NCBI GenBank assembly: GCA_902555985.1
Contig: CACDUI010000001.1
Coordinates: 227,908-291,907, forward strand
Source: an uncultured Candidatus Actinomarina sp.
Lineage (GTDB): Bacteria > Actinomycetota > Acidimicrobiia > Actinomarinales > Actinomarinaceae
Direction of reading: 5' to 3'
Length of the DNA: 64,000 nucleotides
Positions 1 through 6,897 of the stretch are shown piece by piece. A program made the position numbers and the translations under genes. Under the pieces are notes generated by a model, which had not been told where the DNA came from, did no database searches, and was given only the letters and a program-made list of their open reading frames with translations. How positions within the stretch are numbered: the stretch's first letter is position 1; the number at the start of each line of letters is the position of its first letter.

Positions 1-559
1 TATTTTTTTTAAGAAAAGATATAACCTCACCATCTCTTTTTAGTTCTTCAGAAATTTTTATAATTGAATATTTTTTGTTTGTATCAACATCACATAACCT
101 ATCCATCGGACCTTCAAAATAGTTTGAATAGGGAATAGGGTTTCCAAATATTCCAGTTTTTGGATTACCTAAGACTTTTAGCATGGCATCTTCAGTAACA
201 GAACTTAAAACATTTTCCCATTTTTTAGTTTCTTCGTAGACCTGTTCCCAAGGTAAATTTAGAACTTCAGAAAGAAATCGTTCAATAATTCGATGCCTTC
301 TTGCAATCATTTTTGCAAGGTATTCTCCTTTCTTTGTAAGCTTTAATTCATCACTGAACTCAATGAGACCACTATTTTGCATTCTTCCAATAACTTGTGA
401 CACATTAGCTCTACTGAAACCAAGCCATTCAGCAACACGGGTTTGCTTTACCTCTATTCCAACTTCTGATAAATGGAATATCGCTTCAGCATGTGAATAA
501 AATGAATTTGGTAACTTCTCGATTTCACTTTGTGCAAATATATTTGGATTATTATTCAT
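1..559 (-). CDS. DtxR/IdeR-family metal-dependent transcriptional repressor (3' end outside window)
   Basis: The visible 186 residues match the DtxR family: an N-terminal winged helix-turn-helix (about residues 37-66, with VSQVIGRMQNSGLI), a dimerisation domain containing RRHRIIERFL, and the hallmark GNPIP (139-143). The gene starts at ATG 559 and runs off the left edge, so the C-terminal SH3-like part is missing from view. The family normally represses iron or manganese uptake when loaded with metal. Aligned by eye to C. diphtheriae DtxR, His79, Glu83 and Glu105 are kept (H89, E93, E115), but Met10, His98, Cys102 and His106 read Ser22, Tyr108, Lys112 and Asn116. Metal sensing may therefore be altered. 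Neighbouring ferrochelatase and ferric transporter genes support an iron role. Confidence 0.88.
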   Translation of the reverse strand, partial: MNNNPNIFAQSEIEKLPNSFYSHAEAIFHLSEVGIEVKQTRVAEWLGFSRANVSQVIGRMQNSGLIEFSDELKLTKKGEYLAKMIARRHRIIERFLSEVLNLPWEQVYEETKKWENVLSSVTEDAMLKVLGNPKTGIFGNPIPYSNYFEGPMDRLCDVDTNKKYSIIKISEELKRDGEVISFLKKN

Positions 560-568
560 TTGTATATA

Positions 569-586
569 TGTTAACAGTAATTAACA
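569..586. promoter_or_regulatory. Candidate repressor operator upstream of the DtxR-like gene
   Basis: The sequence TGTTAA-CAGTAA-TTAACA is a perfect 6+6 inverted repeat with a 6-bp spacer. It sits 10 bp upstream of the repressor start codon. The same arms with the same spacer length occur at 1929-1946 over the fbpA promoter. Autoregulation by the DtxR-like protein is inference. Confidence 0.5.
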
Positions 587-602
587 CATAATGGAGTGAA
601 GT

Positions 603-698
603 TTAAAAGGCGGGACAACCAACTGCAAACGTCAATCCAAAGAAAAGAAACCATATTATTGGTTCATATTTCCGGACAAGCTTTGGATCTTTTTGCAT
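603..698 (-). CDS. Possible 31-residue membrane peptide
   Basis: An ATG-started frame encodes MQKDPKLVRKYEPIIWFLFF followed by GLTFAVGCPAF: a charged N-terminus and one hydrophobic segment. No good ribosome-binding site is visible. It lies in the 279-bp gap between the repressor and hemH, upstream of the repressor on the same strand. Nothing is known of its function. It could be a chance frame in AT-rich DNA; conservation would decide. Otherwise the gap 560-838 holds only the operator at 569-586. Confidence 0.3.
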   Translation of the reverse strand: MQKDPKLVRKYEPIIWFLFFGLTFAVGCPAF

Positions 699-838
699 TA
701 TTTATATTCTAGTATTTAATGTATAATAGTAATAATATGATGTGCCCTTATGCTTATTTATTAGCCGGATTTATGTGGTTTGTACGTAATGGGGGTAAGT
801 TCGTAATCAAATCTTTTAATTTTAAAAAGCTTTCAAAA

Positions 839-1855
839 TCAGGCAGTCTTAACTAAATTTTCTAAAAGTGTAACAGTTTCTTCTGAATCATTAAGACATG
901 GTATGTAGGTCATATTCCTACCCCCCGCATCAAAAAATGTTTTCCTTCCTCGTATATCTATCTCTTCTAAAGTTTCAAGACAGTCTGAGATAAAAGACGG
1001 GCACAATATAGCAATATTTTCTTTACCCTCTTCTGGCAGTTCAGCGAGCCTTCTGTCTGTAAAAGGCGTAAGCCACCCAGGGCCTAGCCTGGACTGATAA
1101 GCAACTTCCCATTGATCTTCACTTAATCCCAATTTTTTTGCTGTTAAGTCTGAAGCTATTCTTGTATGAGACCTGTAGCAGTCCTTAGAACCTTCACTTT
1201 CTATTTCACAACAGTTACCAGTTGAAAAACAATGCTCACCTGTTTCGTCTGTTTTTTTTGCCTGTCTTTTTGGGATTCCATGATAACTAAATATAATTTT
1301 GTCAAAGGATGATTTTTCAATGTATGGTTTTATTGAATTACTTAGAGTATTTATATAAATTTCATTATCAAAAAAAGGTTTTGTAAAAATTAACTCAAAA
1401 TTTTCTGAAATTTTGTTAGCAACGATCCTAGTTTCCATTTCAGTAGTGATTGTTGTTGCCATGGCATTGTGTGGATAAAGGGATATAACAATAATTTTAT
1501 TTATACCTTTGCTATTGAAATTGACTAAAGCCTTTTCAATACTTGGGTCTTCGTATCTCATTGCATAATCGACATCCCAGCCAGTTTTTTTTGATAATTT
1601 TTTGGCAATACTTTTAGTTGATAAAATTAGTGGAGAACCTTCTGGGGTCCAAATTAGTTCATATGCTTCCAAAGTATTTTTAGGCCTGAAGGGGAGTATG
1701 AAAAGTCGAAGTATTAATTGCTGCAAAATTTTAGGTATATCTAAAACATAGTCATCAGATAAAAATACTCTAAGGTACTCTTTAACTGATTTTTTTGTTA
1801 ACTCCTTGGGACTACCAAGATTTATTAAAAGAACCCCTGTTGTATTTTCAGACAT
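839..1855 (-). CDS. hemH: Ferrochelatase
   Basis: Inserts Fe2+ into a porphyrin at the end of haem synthesis. The 338-residue protein starts VLLINLGSP and has the active-site histidine in FSYHGIPKRQ (H192) and the acidic DCLETLEEI motif (291-299). These signatures, and YQSRLGPGWLTPFTD, look like the protoporphyrin-type enzymes of Proteobacteria and eukaryotes rather than the coproporphyrin type usual in Actinobacteria (judged from memory). A cysteine cluster (C209, C215, C216, C226) lies between the catalytic His and the C-terminal domain. ATG 1855 is preferred over a TTG six codons upstream because the family begins close to VLLINLG. The gene diverges from the fbp transporter. Confidence 0.93.
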   Translation of the reverse strand: MSENTTGVLLINLGSPKELTKKSVKEYLRVFLSDDYVLDIPKILQQLILRLFILPFRPKNTLEAYELIWTPEGSPLILSTKSIAKKLSKKTGWDVDYAMRYEDPSIEKALVNFNSKGINKIIVISLYPHNAMATTITTEMETRIVANKISENFELIFTKPFFDNEIYINTLSNSIKPYIEKSSFDKIIFSYHGIPKRQAKKTDETGEHCFSTGNCCEIESEGSKDCYRSHTRIASDLTAKKLGLSEDQWEVAYQSRLGPGWLTPFTDRRLAELPEEGKENIAILCPSFISDCLETLEEIDIRGRKTFFDAGGRNMTYIPCLNDSEETVTLLENLVKTA

Positions 1856-1923
1856 AAATAAATAATACGACAAATCAAAAAAAAGGATAAATTAGAAAAT
1901 ACATAAATAAATTACCATTAACT

Positions 1924-1946
1924 TATAATGTTAAGTACTATTAACA
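1924..1946 (+). promoter_or_regulatory. fbpA promoter -10 box overlapped by a candidate DtxR-type operator
   Basis: A perfect TATAAT (1924-1929) is followed directly by TGTTAA-GTACTA-TTAACA (1929-1946), an 18-bp palindrome shared with 569-586. Transcription should begin inside the palindrome, so a bound repressor would block initiation. Further half-sites, TTAAC at 1918 and GTTAA at 1949, flank it. No convincing -35 box was seen. Confidence 0.5.
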
Positions 1947-1969
1947 AAGTTAATCAAAAAAAGGTTGAA

Positions 1970-3088
1970 ATGAATAAAAAAATAACAGTAATTTTAATTG
2001 CTTTTATGTTGGTTTTAACAGCTTGTTCACCTACAGCAGGAGAACAAGGACCAGCAGGAGAAGCAGGACCAGCAGGTGAAGCAGGACCAGCAGGTACAGT
2101 ATCACAAGAAGCTATAGACGCAGCTGTTGAAGCTGCATTAGCCGCGAGAGAAGCTGAAGTCGGCGGAACTCTTGTCATTTATAGTGGTAGAAAAGAAAGT
2201 CTTGTAGCAGATATTATTTCAGAATTTGCCGCAACTTCAGGAGTTGAAGTCGAAGTAAGGTATGCCAAGAGTGCTGCACTTGCAGGAACACTAGAACTAG
2301 AAGGTGCAATTAGCCCAGCTGATGTATTCTTCTCTCAAGATCCAGTTAGTCTTGGAGTCGTTGCAAAAGCCGGTCTTTTTGACAGACTTCCTGCTGACGT
2401 CTTAGACAATGTTCCATCTTGGGCAGTAGACAGTAATGGCTACTGGGTAGGCACATCTGGAAGATCACGATCTCTTGTAGTAGATACACGAGATGTTATG
2501 GATTCTGAACTACCAAGTGACATATACGGTTTAGCTGATGAAAAATTCCGTAATAGGTTAGGACTTGCGCCAACAAACTCATCATTCATAGCAATGCTTG
2601 CTTGTATGATTGAGTCAGATGGTGAAGAAAAAGTCTTAGATTGGCTAACAACAATTAATGGTCTTGGATATGGTGAATATCCAAAAAACTCACCTCAAGT
2701 AGCAGCAGCTGCAGCAGGTGAGCTTGATATTGGAATGATCAATCATTACTACACACTAAGAGTATTAGCAGAAGATGCTGATGCTCCTATTAAGAATGTT
2801 TATTTAGACGGTGGATGTGGTGCAATGGTTATGCCAGCAGGAGTTGGAATTTTGTCCTCAAGCCAAAATAAACCAGCAGCTATGGCTTTCATTGACTTCT
2901 TACATTCTAAGAGCGCTCAAGAAACATTTACAAATACAGTATACGAGTTCCCTCTTGTTGAAGGTATTCAGCCAAATGCATTACTACCAGAAATAAATAG
3001 TTTGAATTCACCTTCGAACTTAAACTGGTCAGCTTTAGCATTATGGCAAGAAAAAGCTGTAGAGTTGATTGCTCAAGCAGGATTTTAG
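1970..3088 (+). CDS. fbpA: Ferric-iron-binding lipoprotein of an FbpABC transporter
   Basis: Periplasmic-type solute-binding protein, 372 residues from ATG 1970. A frame extension to 1928 exists but would put 14 residues before the signal peptide. Residues 1-19 form a lipoprotein signal ending in LTAC (Cys19). Residues 25-42 are a collagen-like linker, GPAGEAGPAGEAGPAG, followed by a short Ala/Glu helix. The binding domain starts at GGTLVIYSGRKESLV, typical of FbpA. The tandem tyrosines in INHYY (Y260-Y261) match the Fe3+-binding pair of Haemophilus FbpA. Permease and ATPase genes follow. A tight hairpin terminator separates it from them, consistent with extra expression of the binding protein. 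Confidence 0.92.
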   Translation: MNKKITVILIAFMLVLTACSPTAGEQGPAGEAGPAGEAGPAGTVSQEAIDAAVEAALAAREAEVGGTLVIYSGRKESLVADIISEFAATSGVEVEVRYAKSAALAGTLELEGAISPADVFFSQDPVSLGVVAKAGLFDRLPADVLDNVPSWAVDSNGYWVGTSGRSRSLVVDTRDVMDSELPSDIYGLADEKFRNRLGLAPTNSSFIAMLACMIESDGEEKVLDWLTTINGLGYGEYPKNSPQVAAAAAGELDIGMINHYYTLRVLAEDADAPIKNVYLDGGCGAMVMPAGVGILSSSQNKPAAMAFIDFLHSKSAQETFTNTVYEFPLVEGIQPNALLPEINSLNSPSNLNWSALALWQEKAVELIAQAGF

Positions 3089-3114
3089 TCCGTCCGTCAG
3101 TATCAACATAAGCC

Positions 3115-3153
3115 AAAAAATTCTGGTCAGAGAGATCTGACCAGAATTTTTTT
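3115..3153 (+). terminator. Strong intrinsic terminator after fbpA
   Basis: An 11-bp perfect stem (TTCTGGTCAGA, 3121-3131, with TCTGACCAGAA, 3136-3146) closes a GAGA tetraloop. Six A residues precede it and seven T residues follow, so the stem can extend further. It lies between fbpA and fbpB and probably gives partial termination that lowers fbpBC expression relative to fbpA. Confidence 0.9.
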
Positions 3154-3190
3154 CTTTTATTATTCAAATAATTTATTTAATCTTAATAAA

Positions 3191-4747
3191 GTGAATACAC
3201 CGAAACCTCTTTTAATAGGCAACACTTTTATCTTATTGATATTTTTGATGCCAATATTCTATATGTTTTGGAGATTTGCTAATTTTTCGAAAAATCTATC
3301 TAGCTTTCTTTCTTCATGGGATGTAGGTACTTTATTATTCAATACACTTTTATTATTTTTTGCTGTTATTTTTACGAGTTTATTTCTTGGTTTGTTTATA
3401 TCTATTCTTACTGTGAGATATGAATTTCCTGGTTCAAAATTATTATTTTCTCTTACAATTTTACCTTTAGTAATTCCCTCATATATTGGTGCTTTAACAT
3501 ATGTTTCTGCATTTTCCCCTAAAGGCTTGTTTGTTAGTTTATTTTCTAGATATGGGGTTAATGAAATTACAGGGATTGAAGGATTTATAGGCAGCTGGAT
3601 AGTTTTGACTCTTTTCACTTATCCTTATGTTCAGTTGATTTGTAGCAGTGCACTTAGAAATTTAGATTCAACAGTTGAAGATGCTGCAAGATCTTTAGGG
3701 GTTAAAAAAATTAAAATGTATACAAAAGTAGTCATACCAAGGTTAAGAAAACCGATAATCTACTCTTCATTATTAGTTGGGCTTTATGTTATATCTGATT
3801 TTGGAGCAGTATCACTAATGAAATATGGAACAATGACAAAAGCTATTTATTCTTATTACGTTATAAACATAAATGGTGATCCAGTAATTTTCTACTCAAC
3901 AATTTTAATTTTATTAGCTTTAGTAATTAGCTTTGCTCAGCGGGGAACGGAATTAAGTAGATCTGCTAAAGTTTCTGGCACTCCGAGGGAAATAACAAAA
4001 ATTAAACTTTCTAAAAAAAATAAAATTCTTGTTTTAACATTTTTTGGTATTGTCATTTTTTTTAGTTTACTTCTTCCGATGGGTGTCTTGTCTTATTGGT
4101 TGATAAGAGGACTGGCTAATGGAAATTCAGTAAGCGGTACATTTTCCGGAGTTGCGGGGTCTTTAACTGCTGCTACAGTCACTTCTATTTTTGCAATGAT
4201 CATAGCTACCCCTATAGTTGTTATGATTTCACAATATAGGTCAAAATTTGGTGATATATTTGAAAAAGTTACTCTAACTTTATATGGCCTTCCACATATA
4301 GCAGTTGGTATATCCATGCTATTTATAACAATTAAAATTTTCCCAGCAATTTATCAAACTTTCACAACTCTTATAATCTCATACCTAATTGTATTTTTAC
4401 CACAAGCTGTTGGAGGAGGACAGGCTTCAATGGAACAAGTTAAGTTATCGTATATTGAAGCAAGTTCAGGTCTTGGTTTGTCAAAAATCGATACTTTTTT
4501 TAAAGTCACGTTCCCATTGATTTATAGAGGTTTATTTGCTGGTGCTGCCCTTGTTTTCTTATCAACAATGAAAGAGTTGCCCCAAACTCTTTTACTCAGG
4601 CCAACTGGATTTAGCACTATGGCAGTAGATATATGGTCCTATGCTTCAGAAGCTTTATTTACTCAGGCAGCATTTTCTGCATTTATTTTGTTAGCAATTA
4701 GCGCACTTCCTACATATATACTTAGTACAAGGAATCTAAACAACTAA
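3191..4747 (+). CDS. fbpB: Ferric ABC transporter permease, fused two-domain type
   Basis: A 518-residue membrane protein with two binding-protein-dependent permease domains in one chain. EAA-loop regions lie near residues 162-178 (EDAARSLGVKK) and 415-431 (EASSGLGLSKID). About twelve hydrophobic segments are visible, in line with FbpB-type permeases. GTG 3191 is the start; it places the first transmembrane helix at residues 7-27. The stop codon overlaps the fbpC start by one base, so the two are translationally coupled. It carries iron released by FbpA across the cytoplasmic membrane. Confidence 0.92.
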   Translation: MNTPKPLLIGNTFILLIFLMPIFYMFWRFANFSKNLSSFLSSWDVGTLLFNTLLLFFAVIFTSLFLGLFISILTVRYEFPGSKLLFSLTILPLVIPSYIGALTYVSAFSPKGLFVSLFSRYGVNEITGIEGFIGSWIVLTLFTYPYVQLICSSALRNLDSTVEDAARSLGVKKIKMYTKVVIPRLRKPIIYSSLLVGLYVISDFGAVSLMKYGTMTKAIYSYYVININGDPVIFYSTILILLALVISFAQRGTELSRSAKVSGTPREITKIKLSKKNKILVLTFFGIVIFFSLLLPMGVLSYWLIRGLANGNSVSGTFSGVAGSLTAATVTSIFAMIIATPIVVMISQYRSKFGDIFEKVTLTLYGLPHIAVGISMLFITIKIFPAIYQTFTTLIISYLIVFLPQAVGGGQASMEQVKLSYIEASSGLGLSKIDTFFKVTFPLIYRGLFAGAALVFLSTMKELPQTLLLRPTGFSTMAVDIWSYASEALFTQAAFSAFILLAISALPTYILSTRNLNN

Positions 4748-5769
4748 TGGCATTTGAAAACTTAATCATAAGAGCAAGATCAGTAACTAAGTCTTACGGT
4801 TCTGAATTAGTATTGTCAGATTTTAATTTAGATGTTTGGAATGGTTCTATTGTTGGAGTTTTAGGAACTTCAGGATCAGGTAAAACAACTGCATTGAGAT
4901 TGCTTGCAGGATTTGACAAACCTGATTCCGGAATTATTGAGATGCGAAACAATATTATTGCAAGTGATGACACTTTCTTACCTCCCGAGGAAAGAAACGT
5001 TGGAATGGTTTTTCAAGACTACGCTTTATTTCCACATTTGAATGTTGAAAAAAATATATCATTCGGACTTTCACAAGATGAAATTAAAAATGGAAGATTA
5101 GAAGAAGTTCTTTCTATGTGTAATTTAAATACTTACAGGAATAAATTTCCACAGGAATTATCTGGAGGACAACAACAAAGAGTTTCCCTTGCTAGAGCCT
5201 TAGCTCCTAAACCCGAAGTAATTCTTTTAGATGAGCCTTTTACAAGCTTAGATGCACAGATGGCTAGAGATCTTAGAGAGGAAGTAGTTTCACTATTAAG
5301 ACAAACTGAAACTACTGCAATAATTGTTACTCACGATCAAGAAGAAGCCTTATCGGTTTGTGATGTAGTGAGTGTTCTAGAAAATGGAAGTGTAATACAA
5401 AGTGCTACTCCTCAGGAAATTTATCTAAACCCAGTTAGTCAAAATGTTGCAAATTCTGTTGGAGACCCAAATATACTTAAAGGCTTCTCAGTAGATGGCA
5501 GAGTAGAGACATCTTTGGGTACTTTTGTTTCTGCTTACAATGGAGCACTGGATGTTTCTATCCGACCAGAATGCATTGAACTTTCTATAGACTCTGAAGG
5601 TAGTTATGTTGTTCAAGAGTGTACTTTTTATGGCCATGACCAAGTTATCTCATTTCAAAATAGTAAAGGTGAAGTTTTCAGAGCTAGATCACTTCCAAAT
5701 ACTATTTACGAAGCGGGCGATAAAGTAAATATTAAAATATCAGAAGTTACAACTTTTCCTTCAAATTGA
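4747..5769 (+). CDS. fbpC: Ferric ABC transporter ATP-binding protein
   Basis: A 340-residue ATPase that powers the FbpB permease. It has Walker A GTSGSGKTT, a Q-loop in VFQDYALFPH, the signature LSGGQQQRVSLARAL, Walker B VILLDEPF and the switch histidine in IIVTHDQEEAL. The last ~100 residues form a TOBE-like domain, as in FbpC/PotA proteins. It is the last gene of the fbp operon and its end overlaps a convergent small ORF by 9 bp. Iron specificity is inferred from FbpA; the ATPase alone would not show it. Confidence 0.92.
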   Translation: MAFENLIIRARSVTKSYGSELVLSDFNLDVWNGSIVGVLGTSGSGKTTALRLLAGFDKPDSGIIEMRNNIIASDDTFLPPEERNVGMVFQDYALFPHLNVEKNISFGLSQDEIKNGRLEEVLSMCNLNTYRNKFPQELSGGQQQRVSLARALAPKPEVILLDEPFTSLDAQMARDLREEVVSLLRQTETTAIIVTHDQEEALSVCDVVSVLENGSVIQSATPQEIYLNPVSQNVANSVGDPNILKGFSVDGRVETSLGTFVSAYNGALDVSIRPECIELSIDSEGSYVVQECTFYGHDQVISFQNSKGEVFRARSLPNTIYEAGDKVNIKISEVTTFPSN

Positions 5770-5955
5770 GGATTTAATATAAGCAACTCTTCCCGCAAGA
5801 GACTGCAATTCAATCTCAATCTCAGATAATTTTCCACTTGCCCTTGAAAGTTCATTTTCAGATATATATTCTCGTGAATTCGCCAATGACTTTACTAATG
5901 TATCTAAGTCAAACATAAGTGATTCTATTTCTGAAAAAATTAATTGTTTATCCAC
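5761..5955 (-). CDS. Small predicted coiled-coil protein, function unknown
   Basis: A 64-residue frame from GTG 5955 (or 51 residues from ATG 5916). It is rich in Glu, Leu, Ser and Lys with heptad-like spacing, for example LSEIEIELQSLAGRVAYIKS, so a coiled coil is likely. It has no signal peptide and no recognised domain. It overlaps the end of fbpC by 9 bp and diverges from the heliorhodopsin gene across 59 bp. It resembles the small exonuclease VII subunit only in size and helicity, which is not enough to assign it. Confidence 0.5.
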   Translation of the reverse strand: MDKQLIFSEIESLMFDLDTLVKSLANSREYISENELSRASGKLSEIEIELQSLAGRVAYIKSSI

Positions 5956-5960
5956 GATTT

Positions 5961-5997
5961 AATTCTAATTTGAAAACTAGAATTAGCTTAATATTTT
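5961..5997 (+). promoter_or_regulatory. Possible heliorhodopsin promoter with overlapping inverted repeat
   Basis: TTGAAA (5970-5975), a 16-bp spacer and TATTTT (5992-5997) make a weak sigma70-like promoter ending 17 bp before the TTG start. An inverted repeat, AATTCTA (5961-5967) and TAGAATT (5978-5984), overlaps the -35 box and could be an operator. This is suggestive only, because the region is very AT-rich. Confidence 0.3.
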
Positions 5998-6014
5998 ATT
6001 TGGGGGAGATCATA

Positions 6015-6818
6015 TTGGAAACTAAAATTCAAAAACTTAAACGTTTCAACATAATAATGGGAACAGTTCATTTAATTCAAGGTGGATTATTGTTTTGGTT
6101 AGGTACTGTTGTTAATTCAGACTTTGTAGTACCACTTACCTTAACTCAGCTTGTTGGAGTAGGCTCTCCTGAGGATCCCTCAAGCTTTGCATTAATTCCT
6201 GAGCTTGAAATTTGGACTGAGGTTACAAACTTTGGCCCAGCTGTTGCAACATTTTTGCTAGCATCTGCAGTTGCTCATTATTTGATTTCGGGACCGTTTT
6301 ATAGCAAATACAAAGAAGATCTATCAAAGGGGATAAATAAAGTTAGATGGATTGAATACTCTATAAGCGCATCAGTAATGATTGTATTAATTGCTCTCCT
6401 TGTAGGTATTTATGATGTTTGGGCCTTAGCTGGAATATTTTTTATGAATGCAGCAATGTGTTGGTTTGGCTGGATGATGGAAGTTCACAATCAATACACA
6501 GATAAAGTAGATTGGACGAGCTATATCATGGGTTGCTTAGTTGGCGTAGCGCCTTGGATATTTATTTTTGTAAATTTAATTGGTGATGGAGTTGCAACAG
6601 ACGCAAATCCACAAGGAGTTCCACAATTTGTAGTTTGGATATTTGTAAGTATATTTTTATTCTTTAATACTTTTTCAATAAATATGATTTTGCAATACAA
6701 ACAGGTTGGCAAGTGGAAAGATTATTTATACGGTGAAAGGGCTTATATATGGCTTAGCCTTTTAGCTAAAACTTGTCTTGCATGGCAAGTGTTCTTTGGG
6801 ACATATCAACCAAATTAA
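6015..6818 (+). CDS. Heliorhodopsin
   Basis: A 267-residue seven-helix retinal protein that closely resembles heliorhodopsin 48C12. The retinal lysine is K252 in SLLAKTCLAWQVFFGT, where S248-LLA-K252 is the heliorhodopsin form of the helix-7 motif. The counterion glutamate is E114 in RWIEYSIS. The inner-cavity histidines align with H19 (GTVHLIQ) and H88 (AVAHYL). Other family blocks are SVMIVLIA, FLFFN and GKWKDYLYGERAYI. The start is TTG 6015, 6 nt after a strong GGGGGAG site; upstream frame extension is not supported. Heliorhodopsins are inverted in the membrane (N-terminus inside). They do not generally pump protons, and their role is debated. No carotenoid or retinal genes are nearby. Confidence 0.95.
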   Translation: METKIQKLKRFNIIMGTVHLIQGGLLFWLGTVVNSDFVVPLTLTQLVGVGSPEDPSSFALIPELEIWTEVTNFGPAVATFLLASAVAHYLISGPFYSKYKEDLSKGINKVRWIEYSISASVMIVLIALLVGIYDVWALAGIFFMNAAMCWFGWMMEVHNQYTDKVDWTSYIMGCLVGVAPWIFIFVNLIGDGVATDANPQGVPQFVVWIFVSIFLFFNTFSINMILQYKQVGKWKDYLYGERAYIWLSLLAKTCLAWQVFFGTYQPN

Positions 6819-6825
6819 TAAAAGA

Positions 6826-6897
6826 TTATTTAAGTTTTCTACCGAAAAAAATAATTAAAACAAGAACTAAAAGCAGACCTATATAAGAAAGTGCCAT
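6826..6897 (-). CDS. Possible 23-residue single-helix membrane peptide
   Basis: The frame encodes MALSYIGLLLVLVLIIFFGR followed by KLK: one hydrophobic helix and a basic C-terminus. Its ATG overlaps the stop codon of the DUF4349 gene as TAATG, the arrangement expected for translational coupling. The helix followed by FGRKL recalls the start of TatA, but the amphipathic helix of TatA is absent. Real expression is plausible but unproven. Confidence 0.42.
   Translation of the reverse strand: MALSYIGLLLVLVLIIFFGRKLK

Noticed and set aside
737..856. Plus-strand 39-codon frame starting ATGATGTGC in the gap before hemH
   Set aside because: It overlaps the end of hemH, has no ribosome-binding site and ends in low-complexity Lys/Ser codons; most likely chance.
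2035..2100. Short direct repeats that could suggest a CRISPR-like or mobile array
   Set aside because: They are in frame and encode the collagen-like linker of the binding protein.
5761..5955. The 64-residue frame as exonuclease VII small subunit
   Set aside because: Only size and helicity agree; the family's conserved residues were not seen and no large subunit gene is nearby.
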